Below, one piece after another: positions 1 to 8,627 of a stretch of DNA of 64,000 nt. The stretch is from positions 20,709 through 84,708 of the forward strand of contig RPRQ01000013.1 in assembly GCA_003818205.1 (NCBI GenBank), written 5' to 3'. The translations under genes were made by a program, and so were the position numbers. The notes under the pieces were generated by a model. That model made no database searches, was not told the origin of the DNA, and saw only the letters and a program-made list of their open reading frames with translations. This stretch comes from Bacteroidales bacterium (GTDB taxonomy: Bacteria > Bacteroidota > Bacteroidia > Bacteroidales > Tenuifilaceae). Position 1 is the first letter of the stretch. Each line of letters begins with the position of its first letter.

Positions 1-1269
1 GGGATAGCCAATCAACGCGAAACCACCGTTGTTTGGGATAGAGAAACAGGACGACCCATCCATAATGCCATCGTTTGGCAGGATAGGCGAACAGCCGATA
101 CCTGCGAATGGTTGAAAGAAAAGGGTTTAACAGATTATATCAAGCAAACAACAGGGCTTGTCATCGATTCTTACTTTTCGGCCACAAAGCTGCATTGGAT
201 ACTCAAGAATGTACCTGGAGCACTAAAGCTTGCCCAAGAAGGACGATTGGCATTTGGTACTATTGATTCATGGTTGTTATGGAAATTAACCGGAGGAAAA
301 GTTCATGCCACTGATACTTCAAACGCTTCGCGCACAATGCTCTTCGATATTTCATCGCTAAAATGGGATGAAAAACTGCTTAAAGCATTAGATATACCTA
401 AAAGTATTCTTCCAGATATTTTACCATCATCTGGAGAATTTGGCCATACGGCCAATGGAGTATTTGATGGTTGTACAATCCCAATAACAGGAATAGCAGG
501 TGATCAGCAATCGGCACTATTCGGGCAAAAGTGCTTCGAAGCCGGGGATGCAAAGAACACTTATGGCACAGGTTGCTTTATGCTAATGAATACAGGAACA
601 AAACCTGTTATATCAAAATCGGGTTTGCTTACAACCGTTGCATGGCAAATTGGGCATGAGGTAAACTATGCCCTTGAAGGAAGCGTATTTATTGCAGGAG
701 CTGCAATAAAATGGTTACGTGATGGTATAAAAATTATAGCTAATGCGACTGAAACAGAAGAGATAGCCTCATCGGTTTCAGATTGCCAAGGTGTTTATGT
801 TGTTCCTGCCTTTACGGGTCTTGGAGCACCATATTGGGATATGTACGCAAGGGGTGCAATACTTGGGTTGACGCAGGGCGTTACCGAAAAGCATTTAGTA
901 AGAGCAACTTTAGAATCTTTAGCCTATCAAACCCGCGATATTATTGGTTTGATGGAGATTGATTCGGGGATTAAACTTAAAAGCCTTAAGGCTGATGGCG
1001 GTGCATCGGCAAATAGTTTTTTAATGCAATTTCAATCCGATATTTTGAATACAAACGTAGCTTGCCCTCCATTCCCTGAGGCAACTGCATTTGGTACTGC
1101 GATGCTAGCAGGAATTGCTGTTGGATTTTATCAGAAAAATGAAATTAGTTCAGCACTGCCTGGAAGTAAAATTTACAAACCAAAAATGGGGGTTGAACAA
1201 CGTGATCAACTTTATAAAGGGTGGATAAAAGCCGTGGGTAGAGCAAAGGGGTGGGATAAGGAGGAATAA
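1..1269 (+). CDS. glpK: Glycerol kinase, 5'-truncated by the window edge
   Basis: This protein phosphorylates glycerol with ATP to sn-glycerol-3-phosphate in the cytoplasm and belongs to the FGGY carbohydrate kinases. The reading frame is open from base 1 and begins inside the conserved [13 protein letters not shown] segment, so roughly the first 75-80 residues lie outside the window compared with the usual ~500-residue enzyme. Further signatures are [10 protein letters not shown] just after it, YGTGCF, the near-invariant [17 protein letters not shown] and the C-terminal [12 protein letters not shown] adenosine-binding segment. The annotated piece is 422 codons and ends with TAA. No glycerol facilitator or glycerol-3-phosphate dehydrogenase is seen downstream. 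The family assignment is very secure. Confidence 0.97.
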   Translation, partial: GIANQRETTVVWDRETGRPIHNAIVWQDRRTADTCEWLKEKGLTDYIKQTTGLVIDSYFSATKLHWILKNVPGALKLAQEGRLAFGTIDSWLLWKLTGGKVHATDTSNASRTMLFDISSLKWDEKLLKALDIPKSILPDILPSSGEFGHTANGVFDGCTIPITGIAGDQQSALFGQKCFEAGDAKNTYGTGCFMLMNTGTKPVISKSGLLTTVAWQIGHEVNYALEGSVFIAGAAIKWLRDGIKIIANATETEEIASSVSDCQGVYVVPAFTGLGAPYWDMYARGAILGLTQGVTEKHLVRATLESLAYQTRDIIGLMEIDSGIKLKSLKADGGASANSFLMQFQSDILNTNVACPPFPEATAFGTAMLAGIAVGFYQKNEISSALPGSKIYKPKMGVEQRDQLYKGWIKAVGRAKGWDKEE

Positions 1270-1283
1270 TTTGTTATTATTTA

Positions 1284-1320
1284 CTACGGAGGCACTGAGA
1301 ACACAGAGAGAAACGGAGTT
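1284..1320. repeat. Degenerate copy of the ACGGAG/ACACGGAG intergenic repeat
   Basis: Just after glpK a purine-rich stretch repeats the units ACGGAG, CACTGAG, CACAGAG and ACGGAG. It resembles the cleaner copies at 49263-49280 and 49407-49424 and the inverted form at 60133-60154. It looks like a decayed member of the same dispersed family. No gene is visible between 1270 and 1528. Confidence 0.5.
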
Positions 1321-1528
1321 ATTAAAAATGTTTCTCTGATTATTAATAACCATTTTGAAGAAGTTTGATAAATACTATTTTCACAAGAAATGAAATCGGT
1401 TAAAAAGTCCTAAATACACTCCATTTAAATAATACACATACCTTTTTACCGTTTGGTATCAAACACCTTAAAATGACCAAACATTTATAATTACTATATT
1501 TGTCCACTCAATGATAAGATACAGGGTA

Positions 1529-2068
1529 ATGAAAAAAGGAACGATTTGGATTCTTGTAGCAATTATAATGCTTTTAGCAAGTAGCTGTGGTAAATTTGAA
1601 AGTATCGCTATTCATGGAATGAAAGATTTAAAATTTAGAGGCATGAAGGATGGCTGTATTCTGGTTAACATTACGCTTGATATAGAGAATCCAAATAAGA
1701 GAAAGATTACCATTTCGAGTATTCATTTTAAGACTTGGCTTAAAAATCGGGAGCTTGGTACGCTTAAAAATTCTAAAAAGATAGTTTTAAAGCCAAACTC
1801 TCGTGAAGAGATAGAGGTCCCTATCGAAATCGTTCTTAGAACCCCTGCCGATGCCTTTAAATTGATGACCATAAAAGAGGATATCCTGAATCAGCTTACC
1901 ATCGAGGGTTTTATTAAAGGTCGTGTGATGTGTATATCGAAAAAGATGAGGTTTGAAAAACAACCCTTTTCAGAACTCGCAAAATCTTATAAAGAAAAGT
2001 TAGAAAAAAAGGATAGTTTAAAAACAAAAGATTCTATTGAGAAAAATGATTCCCTTAAAATCGAATAA
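1529..2068 (+). CDS. LEA type 2-like lipoprotein
   Basis: This is a probable outer-membrane or periplasmic lipoprotein of about 179 residues. A lysine-start hydrophobic signal ends in the lipobox LLASSC. The remainder reads as one LEA14/WHy-type beta-sandwich: the phrase DIENPNKRKITI matches the ENPN hallmark of that family, followed by alternating beta strands. The last 30 residues are a charged tail repeating K-D-S-L/I units. An in-frame ATG at 1511 exists, but the ATG at 1529 gives a normal signal peptide and lies about 20 bases after a TATATTTG -7-like box at 1495-1502, so I chose it. The biochemical role is unknown. The stop codon overlaps an ATG at 2068 (TAATG) in the next gene's frame, suggesting translational coupling. 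Confidence 0.7.
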   Translation: MKKGTIWILVAIIMLLASSCGKFESIAIHGMKDLKFRGMKDGCILVNITLDIENPNKRKITISSIHFKTWLKNRELGTLKNSKKIVLKPNSREEIEVPIEIVLRTPADAFKLMTIKEDILNQLTIEGFIKGRVMCISKKMRFEKQPFSELAKSYKEKLEKKDSLKTKDSIEKNDSLKIE

Positions 2069-2115
2069 TGAGTATTGCTTTTCATACCAATAAATCGATA
2101 CAAGGAAACATAAAT

Positions 2116-2622
2116 ATGATTGAAACAGAACGCCTCATTATAAAACCATTAACTTATAACCAGCTAATAAAATATATTAGAGCAGACAACTCCTTGGAGA
2201 ACGAATTAAACCTAAATAGATCATCAAGAACCATTTCACCCGAACTCAAAGAAGCCCTTGAGCAAACCATATTACCTAACGTAGCTGATGTGAATAAGAA
2301 CTATTTATTTTCGACCCTTTGGACCATAATCTCAAAGGAATATAATAAAATGGTGGGTGACCTATGTATAGTTGGAGAACCGAACCCTGAAGGGGAAATT
2401 GAGATCGGCTATGGAACATATGAAGAGTTTCAAAACAACGGCTTTATGACAGAGGCTGTAGGTGCGATAATTGAATGGGCAAAATGCCAAGCCAATGTTC
2501 TTTCAATCACAGCATCAACAGAAAAGAACAATATTGCCTCATTTACAGTCCTTTTGAAAAATAATTTTATTAAAGTTAATGAAACTGAAGATTTGTTTAG
2601 CTGGAAATTGAGAGTAAAATGA
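2116..2622 (+). CDS. GNAT family N-acetyltransferase (RimJ/RimL-like)
   Basis: This is a cytoplasmic acetyl-CoA-dependent acetyltransferase of unknown substrate. The start MIETERLIIKPL is the typical beginning of the Acetyltransf_3 fold. The central EIGYGTYEEFQNNGFMTEAV corresponds to the strand beta4 and acetyl-CoA pyrophosphate loop, although the usual Q/RxxGxG/A motif is degenerate here (QNNGFM), and STEKNNIASFTVLLKNNF is the helix following strand 5. An upstream ATG at 2068 overlaps the previous stop and adds 16 residues that do not fit the family. The ATG at 2116 has AAGGAAA a few bases upstream and was preferred. It is probably co-transcribed with the lipoprotein before it. Confidence 0.8.
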   Translation: MIETERLIIKPLTYNQLIKYIRADNSLENELNLNRSSRTISPELKEALEQTILPNVADVNKNYLFSTLWTIISKEYNKMVGDLCIVGEPNPEGEIEIGYGTYEEFQNNGFMTEAVGAIIEWAKCQANVLSITASTEKNNIASFTVLLKNNFIKVNETEDLFSWKLRVK

Positions 2623-2644
2623 ATTCAATCTTTAAAATCCCTTT

Positions 2645-2673
2645 TTTGTTATTAACATCTTTTTCTACCTTTG
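2645..2673 (+). promoter_or_regulatory. Bacteroidota-type promoter for the SPOR gene
   Basis: A TACCTTTG box at 2666-2673 matches the -7 consensus TAnnTTTG, and TTTG at 2645-2648 could be the -33 element with a slightly short 17-base spacer. The start codon at 2699 lies 25 bases downstream, as expected. Confidence 0.45.
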
Positions 2674-2698
2674 CAGAGCATTCACAAAACGATTTTAG

Positions 2699-3160
2699 AT
2701 GAGAAAAATCCTGATTCCTTTTCTTCTTATTTGCGCTTCAATTAGCGCGAAAGGTCAAGGGTACACCTCGAACCGAGGTGAGGATATTCTTGTACAGGTT
2801 CGTAAGAGCAATCCCAATCAAGGGAAGATTACAATAAATCAAGATGCTCAAATTGAACGTGTTTTCAACCTCGATATACTTCAGAGCGCAAGACAACCCG
2901 GCATGCACGGGTTTAGAATCAGAATATACTTTGATTTAGGCCAAAAATCGAGGAACCAATCCGAGGATGTGGCAGGTGGATTCATGCAAAAATACCCTGG
3001 CATATCGATATATCGTTCCTATGTAAGCCCTTACTACAAGGTATCGGTAGGTGATTTTCGTACACGCGACAATGCGCTCAAGCTATACCATCTGCTGCTT
3101 AAGGATTATCCGAGAGCCTTTATAATCCCCGAGTGGGTGAATTTTCCACCTCTAGAATAG
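2699..3160 (+). CDS. Secreted SPOR domain protein
   Basis: This is a periplasmic or membrane-associated protein of 153 residues. The first 19 residues form a cleavable signal peptide ending near SAKGQ. The C-terminal half, from about residue 72 (HGFRIRIYFD) to the end, has the beta-alpha-beta pattern of a SPOR domain: a first strand, a helix around FMQKYPG, then YYKVSVGDFRTRDNALKLYHLL, the classical SPOR second half. SPOR domains bind glycan strands lacking stem peptides at division sites, so a role in envelope or septal peptidoglycan is likely. The N-terminal 50 residues match nothing I recognise. A plausible promoter lies just upstream. Confidence 0.82.
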   Translation: MRKILIPFLLICASISAKGQGYTSNRGEDILVQVRKSNPNQGKITINQDAQIERVFNLDILQSARQPGMHGFRIRIYFDLGQKSRNQSEDVAGGFMQKYPGISIYRSYVSPYYKVSVGDFRTRDNALKLYHLLLKDYPRAFIIPEWVNFPPLE

Positions 3161-3164
3161 AAAA

Positions 3165-3329
3165 ATGCAAAGAATAGTAGAAATTCGGAAGCTGAAAGCC
3201 AACTCAAAAATAATCCGCAGGGATAAAATCGAGAGGTTTAGCTCAGCTGAACTGAACTATCTATTCCATCATACGTTTCCTTTTTACCAAACATCTTCAT
3301 CCATTTACGAGTATGAGCGAGCAAATTAA
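3165..3329 (+). CDS. Possible small basic protein in the gap (54 codons)
   Basis: An ATG frame of 54 residues starts four bases after the SPOR gene stop and runs into the first five codons of the amidophosphoribosyltransferase in another frame. It fills the whole gap without a stop, starts MQRIVEIRKLKANSK and is rich in Lys, Arg and Ile in its first half. I recognise no family. It could be a real small protein or an overlapping leader coupled to the next gene, but chance is also possible. Confidence 0.25.
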   Translation: MQRIVEIRKLKANSKIIRRDKIERFSSAELNYLFHHTFPFYQTSSSIYEYERAN

Positions 3330-5211
3330 GCACGAGTGCGGCATTGCACTGATTAGGCTGTTAAAACCATTGGAGTACTATCAGGTAAAATATGGATCGT
3401 GGAGGTATGGCCTGCATAAGCTCTACCTTTTAATGGAGAAGCAGCATAACCGTGGACAGGATGGCGCAGGGTTGGCAAGCATTAAGTTTGATATTGAACC
3501 AGGTAAAAGGTATATCGACAGGGAACGCTCAAACTCTCAATCGTCGATTAGAGATATTTTCGATGTCGTTAACAAACCCTTTAAGAAGTACGAATCGAAC
3601 CCCGAACTTTTGAACGATCCCTCTTGGGCAAAGCAAAATCTTCCGTTCGCTGCCGAGCTCTACTTAGGTCATCTTAGGTATGGTACTTTCGGTAACAATA
3701 GCATCGATTACGTTCACCCGGTAATGAGGGAGAATAATTGGAAATCGAGAACACTCGTCCTTGCCGGAAACTTCAACATGACCAATGTTGATGAGCTTTT
3801 CCAAAAATTGGTTAATCTTGGTCAATACCCCAAGGACTACTCCGATACGGTTACCGTTCTCGAAAAGATCGGTCACTTCATGGATGAGGAAAACCAGCAG
3901 CTTTTCAGGCAGTATAAGAATGAGGGGTTCACCAACAAAGAGATTAGCAACCTGATAGCAGAGAATATCAGCATTAAAAAGACTTTACAAATATCGACCA
4001 AGGACTACGATGGAGGCTATGCCATTGCAGGCCTACTCGGCCATGGTGATGCGTTTGTACTACGCGATCCATGGGGGATTCGACCTGCATTTTTCTTTGC
4101 CAATGATGAGATAGTCGTTGCTGCATCGGAGCGCCCAGTTATTCAAACGGTGATGAATATCTCCGTTGAAGAGATCAATGAGGTTAAACCGGGATACGCT
4201 TTAATCATCAAGAAGAATGGCGAGGTTAGTCACGATGAGATAAGAGTTCCACAAACACGCAAATCATGCTCGTTCGAGCGCATATACTTCTCGAGAGGGA
4301 CTGATAAAAGCATATACAAGGAACGGAAAATGCTCGGCGAACTCCTAACACCTGCAATTCTTCGGGCAGTGGATTTCGATTATAAGAATACCGTTTTCTC
4401 TTTCATCCCAAATACTGCCGAGACCGCTTTTTACGGCATGGTTAAGGGAGTTGACGACTTCCTAAAAAAAGAGAAGAAAAGGTTGATCCTCGAAAAGGGG
4501 AGCTCAATTACCGAACAGGAACTTGATGACATTATAGCCATGCGACCAAGGGTCGAAAAGGTTGCCGTAAAAGATATTAAACTTCGGACCTTCATTTCAC
4601 AAGATAAAGGTCGCGATGATTTGGTTGGACACGTTTACGATGTTACCTATGGTATTGTGAATAATGATGTGGATAATCTTGTGGTAATCGACGATTCCAT
4701 TGTTCGAGGAACAACGCTTCGCGAAAGCATCCTAAAAATTCTTGACAGGTTACATCCGGCAATGATCGTTGTGGTATCCTCATGCCCACAGATACGCTAC
4801 CCCGATTGCTACGGCATTGACATGGCAAAATTGGGTGATTTCGTGGCTTTTAGGGCAGCAATTGATCTTCTCAAGGAAACAGGGCAAGAGGGTGTTATCA
4901 ACCATGTTTACAAGAATTGCAAAGCCCAACAGAATCTGCCAAAGGAAGAGATGGTAAATTATGTAAAGGATATTTACCGCCCATTTACAGCAGAGCAGAT
5001 TTCGGATAGAATTGCTCAAATCCTTACCCCAAAAGGAATAAAAGCCAAAGTGAAGATCGTATTTCAAACCATAGAGAATCTTCACATAGCATGTCCCAAC
5101 GACCTAGGCGATTGGTACTTTACGGGTAATTACCCGACACCAGGAGGCAATAAAGTGGTGAACACTTCATTTATCAACTTTATAGAAGGAAGAAATCAGA
5201 GGGCGTACTGA
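3313..5211 (+). CDS. purF: Amidophosphoribosyltransferase, long Bacteroidota form
   Basis: This enzyme transfers ammonia from glutamine to PRPP, giving phosphoribosylamine, the first step of purine synthesis. The start MSEQIKHECGIAL places the Ntn glutaminase cysteine at residue 9, so an 8-residue propeptide would have to be removed. The motif HNRGQDGAG is the class II amidotransferase signature. The PRPP loop VVIDDSIVRGTTLRESI lies at about 457-473. The protein is 632 residues, against about 470-510 for classical PurF, with insertions in the glutaminase half (residues 60-130) and a long tail after the phosphoribosyltransferase domain. Similar long forms are known in Bacteroidales, where a canonical PurF may coexist, so paralogue status is open. 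A strong hairpin follows the stop. Confidence 0.85.
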   Translation: MSEQIKHECGIALIRLLKPLEYYQVKYGSWRYGLHKLYLLMEKQHNRGQDGAGLASIKFDIEPGKRYIDRERSNSQSSIRDIFDVVNKPFKKYESNPELLNDPSWAKQNLPFAAELYLGHLRYGTFGNNSIDYVHPVMRENNWKSRTLVLAGNFNMTNVDELFQKLVNLGQYPKDYSDTVTVLEKIGHFMDEENQQLFRQYKNEGFTNKEISNLIAENISIKKTLQISTKDYDGGYAIAGLLGHGDAFVLRDPWGIRPAFFFANDEIVVAASERPVIQTVMNISVEEINEVKPGYALIIKKNGEVSHDEIRVPQTRKSCSFERIYFSRGTDKSIYKERKMLGELLTPAILRAVDFDYKNTVFSFIPNTAETAFYGMVKGVDDFLKKEKKRLILEKGSSITEQELDDIIAMRPRVEKVAVKDIKLRTFISQDKGRDDLVGHVYDVTYGIVNNDVDNLVVIDDSIVRGTTLRESILKILDRLHPAMIVVVSSCPQIRYPDCYGIDMAKLGDFVAFRAAIDLLKETGQEGVINHVYKNCKAQQNLPKEEMVNYVKDIYRPFTAEQISDRIAQILTPKGIKAKVKIVFQTIENLHIACPNDLGDWYFTGNYPTPGGNKVVNTSFINFIEGRNQRAY

Positions 5212-5244
5212 AATCCTGTCAAGCAATAAATACTTGACAGGATT
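5212..5244 (+). terminator. Hairpin terminator after purF-like gene
   Basis: A perfect 12-base inverted repeat (5212-5223 and 5233-5244, loop CAATAAATA) begins immediately after the purF TGA and is followed by a T-rich stretch. It sits between convergent genes. Confidence 0.7.
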
Positions 5245-5249
5245 AGGGG

Positions 5250-7052
5250 CTATTTTATTTTAAAAAACTCATCGACGCAACTATCGCATATCGCTGTGGT
5301 ACCGCTGTCAACAAGTGTTCGATATTCAGTTTTCGCACAGAAAGAGCAAGTTTTGGAGCCAGTTGTAACCAATCCACGGCGTTTCTTATTTATGCCAATG
5401 GGGGTTCTGGCGGTTACTACTTTTTCGGAGAGGCCCATGCAATCGATGCAAATATTAATTCCATTGGATGATACGGCTGTTTCAAGAACGGATACCTGTC
5501 GGTTGCAGAAGTTGCAAGTATCGCCACGATCGGTAACAGCAAGAGAGTCTTTTGCCATCTGGTCGCCAAGCGCTGCAGCACGTTTCATAAAATCTGCCGA
5601 CTGGCTGGTTTCCCCCAACTTCCCAAGAATCAATGCTGCAGCACGCCAACCAGACGCAAATAATGGTTCTATTCTAATAAATTGATGGTATTGCTTACTA
5701 GCCTCGCTATAATCTCCGTTTTTGGCTTGCAAATCGGCAAGAATTATTCTTGCTTTGGCAAGGTTTTCATCCTCGAGAATAGCAGCTAAGGCTGCTTTTT
5801 TAGCATCCTCAACTTGTCCTTTTTCGATTAATTGAAGTGCTGACTCGGCTAAGTTCTCTGCTGTAGTAGGCTCTTTTATTGGTGAATAGTCTTTATGATA
5901 CCTTATGAGGAAATCGTTTGCTTTAGCCTTGATTGCAGGATCGAAGTGGAGGTTTGCAATCTCGTTCAGAATATTCGGATCGTTTACTTTTGGAAGCGCG
6001 TCCATCCTGATTTGGGGCATAATATCGTTATAAACCACGTCAACTACGAAATCCATATCTTTTATATGCGCTAGCGCCGTTCTACGTGATTGCTCATTTT
6101 TTGCTTTCAGGAAAAATTCTTTTTGAATCTCTTCATCAGCTATTGCCTGCTCTGCAGAGATTCTAACTGAGAAATGGACTGATTCGTCCAAGGCGATATT
6201 AAGGATCAAACGTTGGTCGTTAATCCTTTTGAGTGCAGACGCTTTTACGCTATTTGAAGGAGATTCGTGGAATAATTTCAAGAGTACTTCCTGCGATTCA
6301 ATATGCTTTGTTGCTTCATCTTTAACATAGTCCTCTTTATCGTTAAAGGCTAAATTTATCAAATACTCCTGATCGGTTATCCCTTTCACGGCACCGCATC
6401 GAACCCATTTATCCTCTTCTTTCTCAACGATAGTTTTTAATAGTTTTTGATTTGTAATCTTTGAAGCAACAGTGCCTCTAACGCTAGCATTATCGGATGA
6501 ATCCGCAGCTATTTTCTCCAACACACCCTGATCTTCAACTTTGTATGCTGCAGCAAAGCGTACTTCTTGAGCTGTGTTCTTGTTGACGAGCAATTCGGCA
6601 AGGTACTTTTGATCCTTAATTTGATATGTTGCCTTTCCGGCAAGCGAGCCTGCATCGGCGCTATCATAACGACCAAATTCAACTGTCCCTTTCAATGCAT
6701 TCTCATCAGTACACTTTTCAACCAAGCTCTGCATAACGTCAAGTTTGAAAAGCCTTAAATTAACGAGTCTCGATATTATTTCCTGGTCGTTAAGCTCTCT
6801 TACCGCTGTTGACATAAGCAAGCTCATTAACAGATTCTGATTATTCACTACGGTAGGGGAGAGGATTCCACTTTTTTGAGTTTTCTCTATAGCATCAGTG
6901 TAATCGAAAAAACCTTTTACTATATGTTCGGGTTTTGTAGCAATCATTAGCAACCTTTTCAGGGCGGCTGATTTGATTTCTTTATTATCTAGCGCAGCTG
7001 CAGCTGCTGCGATAAGCTGTTCAGGGTTATTCTCGTTCTCGAAAGAATTCAT
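5250..7052 (-). CDS. HEAT-like/TPR protein with two C-terminal ClpX-type zinc fingers
   Basis: This 600-residue protein has no signal peptide or membrane segment. Residues about 20-370 are a chain of short two-helix HEAT-like units of roughly 25-30 residues, with the recurring pattern DQxxLxxIA followed by VRxxAAxxI. Residues about 385-500 look like TPR units (AKKAALAAILEDENLAKARI, then a YSEASKQYHQF helix). The end carries two four-cysteine fingers: C513, C516, C535, C538 and C569, C572, C589, C592. The second (CSFCAK...ICDSCVDEF) closely resembles the zinc finger of ClpX, which binds adaptors and substrates. It is last in a six-gene operon. I infer a scaffold or adaptor. No enzyme domain is visible and the function is unknown. 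Confidence 0.8.
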   Translation of the reverse strand: MNSFENENNPEQLIAAAAAALDNKEIKSAALKRLLMIATKPEHIVKGFFDYTDAIEKTQKSGILSPTVVNNQNLLMSLLMSTAVRELNDQEIISRLVNLRLFKLDVMQSLVEKCTDENALKGTVEFGRYDSADAGSLAGKATYQIKDQKYLAELLVNKNTAQEVRFAAAYKVEDQGVLEKIAADSSDNASVRGTVASKITNQKLLKTIVEKEEDKWVRCGAVKGITDQEYLINLAFNDKEDYVKDEATKHIESQEVLLKLFHESPSNSVKASALKRINDQRLILNIALDESVHFSVRISAEQAIADEEIQKEFFLKAKNEQSRRTALAHIKDMDFVVDVVYNDIMPQIRMDALPKVNDPNILNEIANLHFDPAIKAKANDFLIRYHKDYSPIKEPTTAENLAESALQLIEKGQVEDAKKAALAAILEDENLAKARIILADLQAKNGDYSEASKQYHQFIRIEPLFASGWRAAALILGKLGETSQSADFMKRAAALGDQMAKDSLAVTDRGDTCNFCNRQVSVLETAVSSNGINICIDCMGLSEKVVTARTPIGINKKRRGLVTTGSKTCSFCAKTEYRTLVDSGTTAICDSCVDEFFKIK

Positions 7053-7115
7053 AGGGATTAATTCTAAATTTTAATAAACTGGTTAATACAATATCATTCA
7101 AATATAATGTTCATG

Positions 7116-7412
7116 CTATTTTGCAACGATAAAAAGTGCACCATCGAATGTTACGTGTTTTGAAATACTAATCTCGCTGGGTTGTTTGTTTATGTTTTTC
7201 ATGCCAAACTCACGAGCGGCAAGTTTTTGGTACTGCCCCATAAATGCAATGTTCGATGATTGTACCTCGGCTTGTCGGTTAGCACCCATGTTGATTTGCA
7301 GATCGAGAACACTTGTAACTCCAGCGAGCAATCCCTTTCCCTTAATTTGATCGATGTCCGAACTGGTCGATATTCTATCGGCACCAATTACCACTGCGTA
7401 TGTTTTTTCCAT
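7116..7412 (-). CDS. Unknown 98-residue cytoplasmic protein of the STAND operon
   Basis: I do not recognise this family. The 98-residue product has no signal peptide, no transmembrane segment and no cysteine. Predicted beta strands occur at the start (TYAVVIGA), in the middle (SVLDLQINMG) and at the end (HVTFDGALFIVAK), with a helix around QYQKLAAREFGM, suggesting a compact alpha/beta fold. It starts with ATG 47 bases after the zinc-ribbon gene and ends 63 bases before the HEAT/TPR gene on the same strand, so it should share their transcript. Its conservation with the neighbours elsewhere would decide whether it is a true component. Confidence 0.6.
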   Translation of the reverse strand: MEKTYAVVIGADRISTSSDIDQIKGKGLLAGVTSVLDLQINMGANRQAEVQSSNIAFMGQYQKLAAREFGMKNINKQPSEISISKHVTFDGALFIVAK

Positions 7413-7459
7413 GCTGTATTATGTTTTAATGATTAAAATGCTGATTTCAAGCTGGCGAT

Positions 7460-7711
7460 TTACCAGGGATTATCCCCAATTAAAGCACCACATTTCGGAC
7501 AGGTGTAACCACCTTTTTGGTATTTTCGGGCTGCTTCGCGGGCGCATTTTCCGCAAAACCCTTTGTTGCAGCTTGGGCAGTAGTAACCCGCTCCGGCTAG
7601 ACCAGCTGCTGCTGATCCAGCATTCCCGCTTCTTATACGGTTTAACGTATCAAGGGGTGAAGGTTGCCCTGATGTCAGGATGCCACACTCCCCGCATTTC
7701 TTTTCGCTCAT
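7460..7711 (-). CDS. Zinc ribbon protein with eight cysteines
   Basis: This 83-residue protein carries cysteines in CxxC pairs at residues 6/9, 45/48, 53/56 and 71/74, enough for two zinc sites. Between the first pair and the rest lies a Gly/Ala-rich linker (GNAGSAAAGLAGAG). The block YYCPSCNKGFCGKCA resembles small treble-clef or RING-like and rubredoxin-type knuckles. It has no signal peptide. It is the fourth gene of the operon, 48 bases after the 288-residue gene. A role as a metal-dependent docking or regulatory subunit is an inference. No specific family is recognised. Confidence 0.7.
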   Translation of the reverse strand: MSEKKCGECGILTSGQPSPLDTLNRIRSGNAGSAAAGLAGAGYYCPSCNKGFCGKCAREAARKYQKGGYTCPKCGALIGDNPW

Positions 7712-7759
7712 AGTATTATTTTTTAAGGTTGAATAGAAAACTGATTGGTTGATTAATGG

Positions 7760-8626
7760 TTAGCTGCTAAATCCTTTAATCCGATTATCCCCTTCGTATG
7801 GGCATTTGATATATTCATTTGTTGGAGTGCCCGAATGAGAGTAAGGAAAACAGGCTTCCATCTCTCTAATGCTTTCACTATATGAGGTTTCAGAACCAAA
7901 TTGGTATTTGGATAAGATTCTAAGCACTTCAGCGCAAAGCATTATCTTTAACCCTCCAGGAATTGAGTATTTGCAACCAATTAGCCTATCGCCTAAATCG
8001 GGGTGTGTTAACGCTAAATCGAAGTGCGTTGCAATTATAAACGCATTGTAAAAATCTTGAAAATCGGCATTAAGTACATTAATTGCCGTTTCCAGAACAA
8101 GCGGTTGGCTAGGGTTATCTGGATATAGGAACTGAATCCTAAGTATTGGGAATTTGCTTGCCTCAAAGGTTTTAATGTAAAAACCTACAGGCCATTTGTT
8201 CTCAATGGGAGTTACTAGGTCATCTGCATTGGTAACAAACTGATGGGTTAACTTAAGCCCAATACATGGAATATCGTTGAATGCGGTAAAGAAAGGAACA
8301 TCATTCGATTTGCTGCTTAGCATTTCCTTCCAGGTCATGCTAACAGTTACCTTATCTACCCCTTTATTCTCTTTGAGCTCGTCAACCTGATCGTTTAACT
8401 TCTCGGTTATCGACTTACCGATTCGATTTGGAAAAACCTTTTCCTCCGTTTTTTTTGAACCCTTTTCTTCGTTTCCAACAAAAAAGGAGTCAAGAGAATC
8501 GTTCGCCTTTGGGGTGTCATTTTTTGCTTTTGAGCTCTTGCTATCTTCTTTTTGACTTACGCAGCTATCTGTATTACTGTGGCTTGATTGTTCACTTCTT
8601 GAAAATACTTTTTTGAATAAATTCAT
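7760..8626 (-). CDS. Unknown 288-residue protein of the STAND operon
   Basis: I do not recognise this protein. The ATG at 8626 lies one base after the stop of the STAND gene (TAG-A-ATG), a strong sign of translational coupling; a longer frame starting upstream would run far into that gene and is unlikely. Residues 1 to about 75 are a Ser/Lys/Asp-rich, probably disordered segment after a short amphipathic start (MNLFKKVFSRS). The rest, from about residue 85, looks globular and alpha/beta, with strands such as FYIKTFEASKFPILRIQFLY and helices such as IMLCAEVLRILSKYQ. There is no signal peptide. Tight coupling suggests a partner of the STAND NTPase. Confidence 0.7.
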   Translation of the reverse strand: MNLFKKVFSRSEQSSHSNTDSCVSQKEDSKSSKAKNDTPKANDSLDSFFVGNEEKGSKKTEEKVFPNRIGKSITEKLNDQVDELKENKGVDKVTVSMTWKEMLSSKSNDVPFFTAFNDIPCIGLKLTHQFVTNADDLVTPIENKWPVGFYIKTFEASKFPILRIQFLYPDNPSQPLVLETAINVLNADFQDFYNAFIIATHFDLALTHPDLGDRLIGCKYSIPGGLKIMLCAEVLRILSKYQFGSETSYSESIREMEACFPYSHSGTPTNEYIKCPYEGDNRIKGFSS

Positions 8627-8627
8627 T

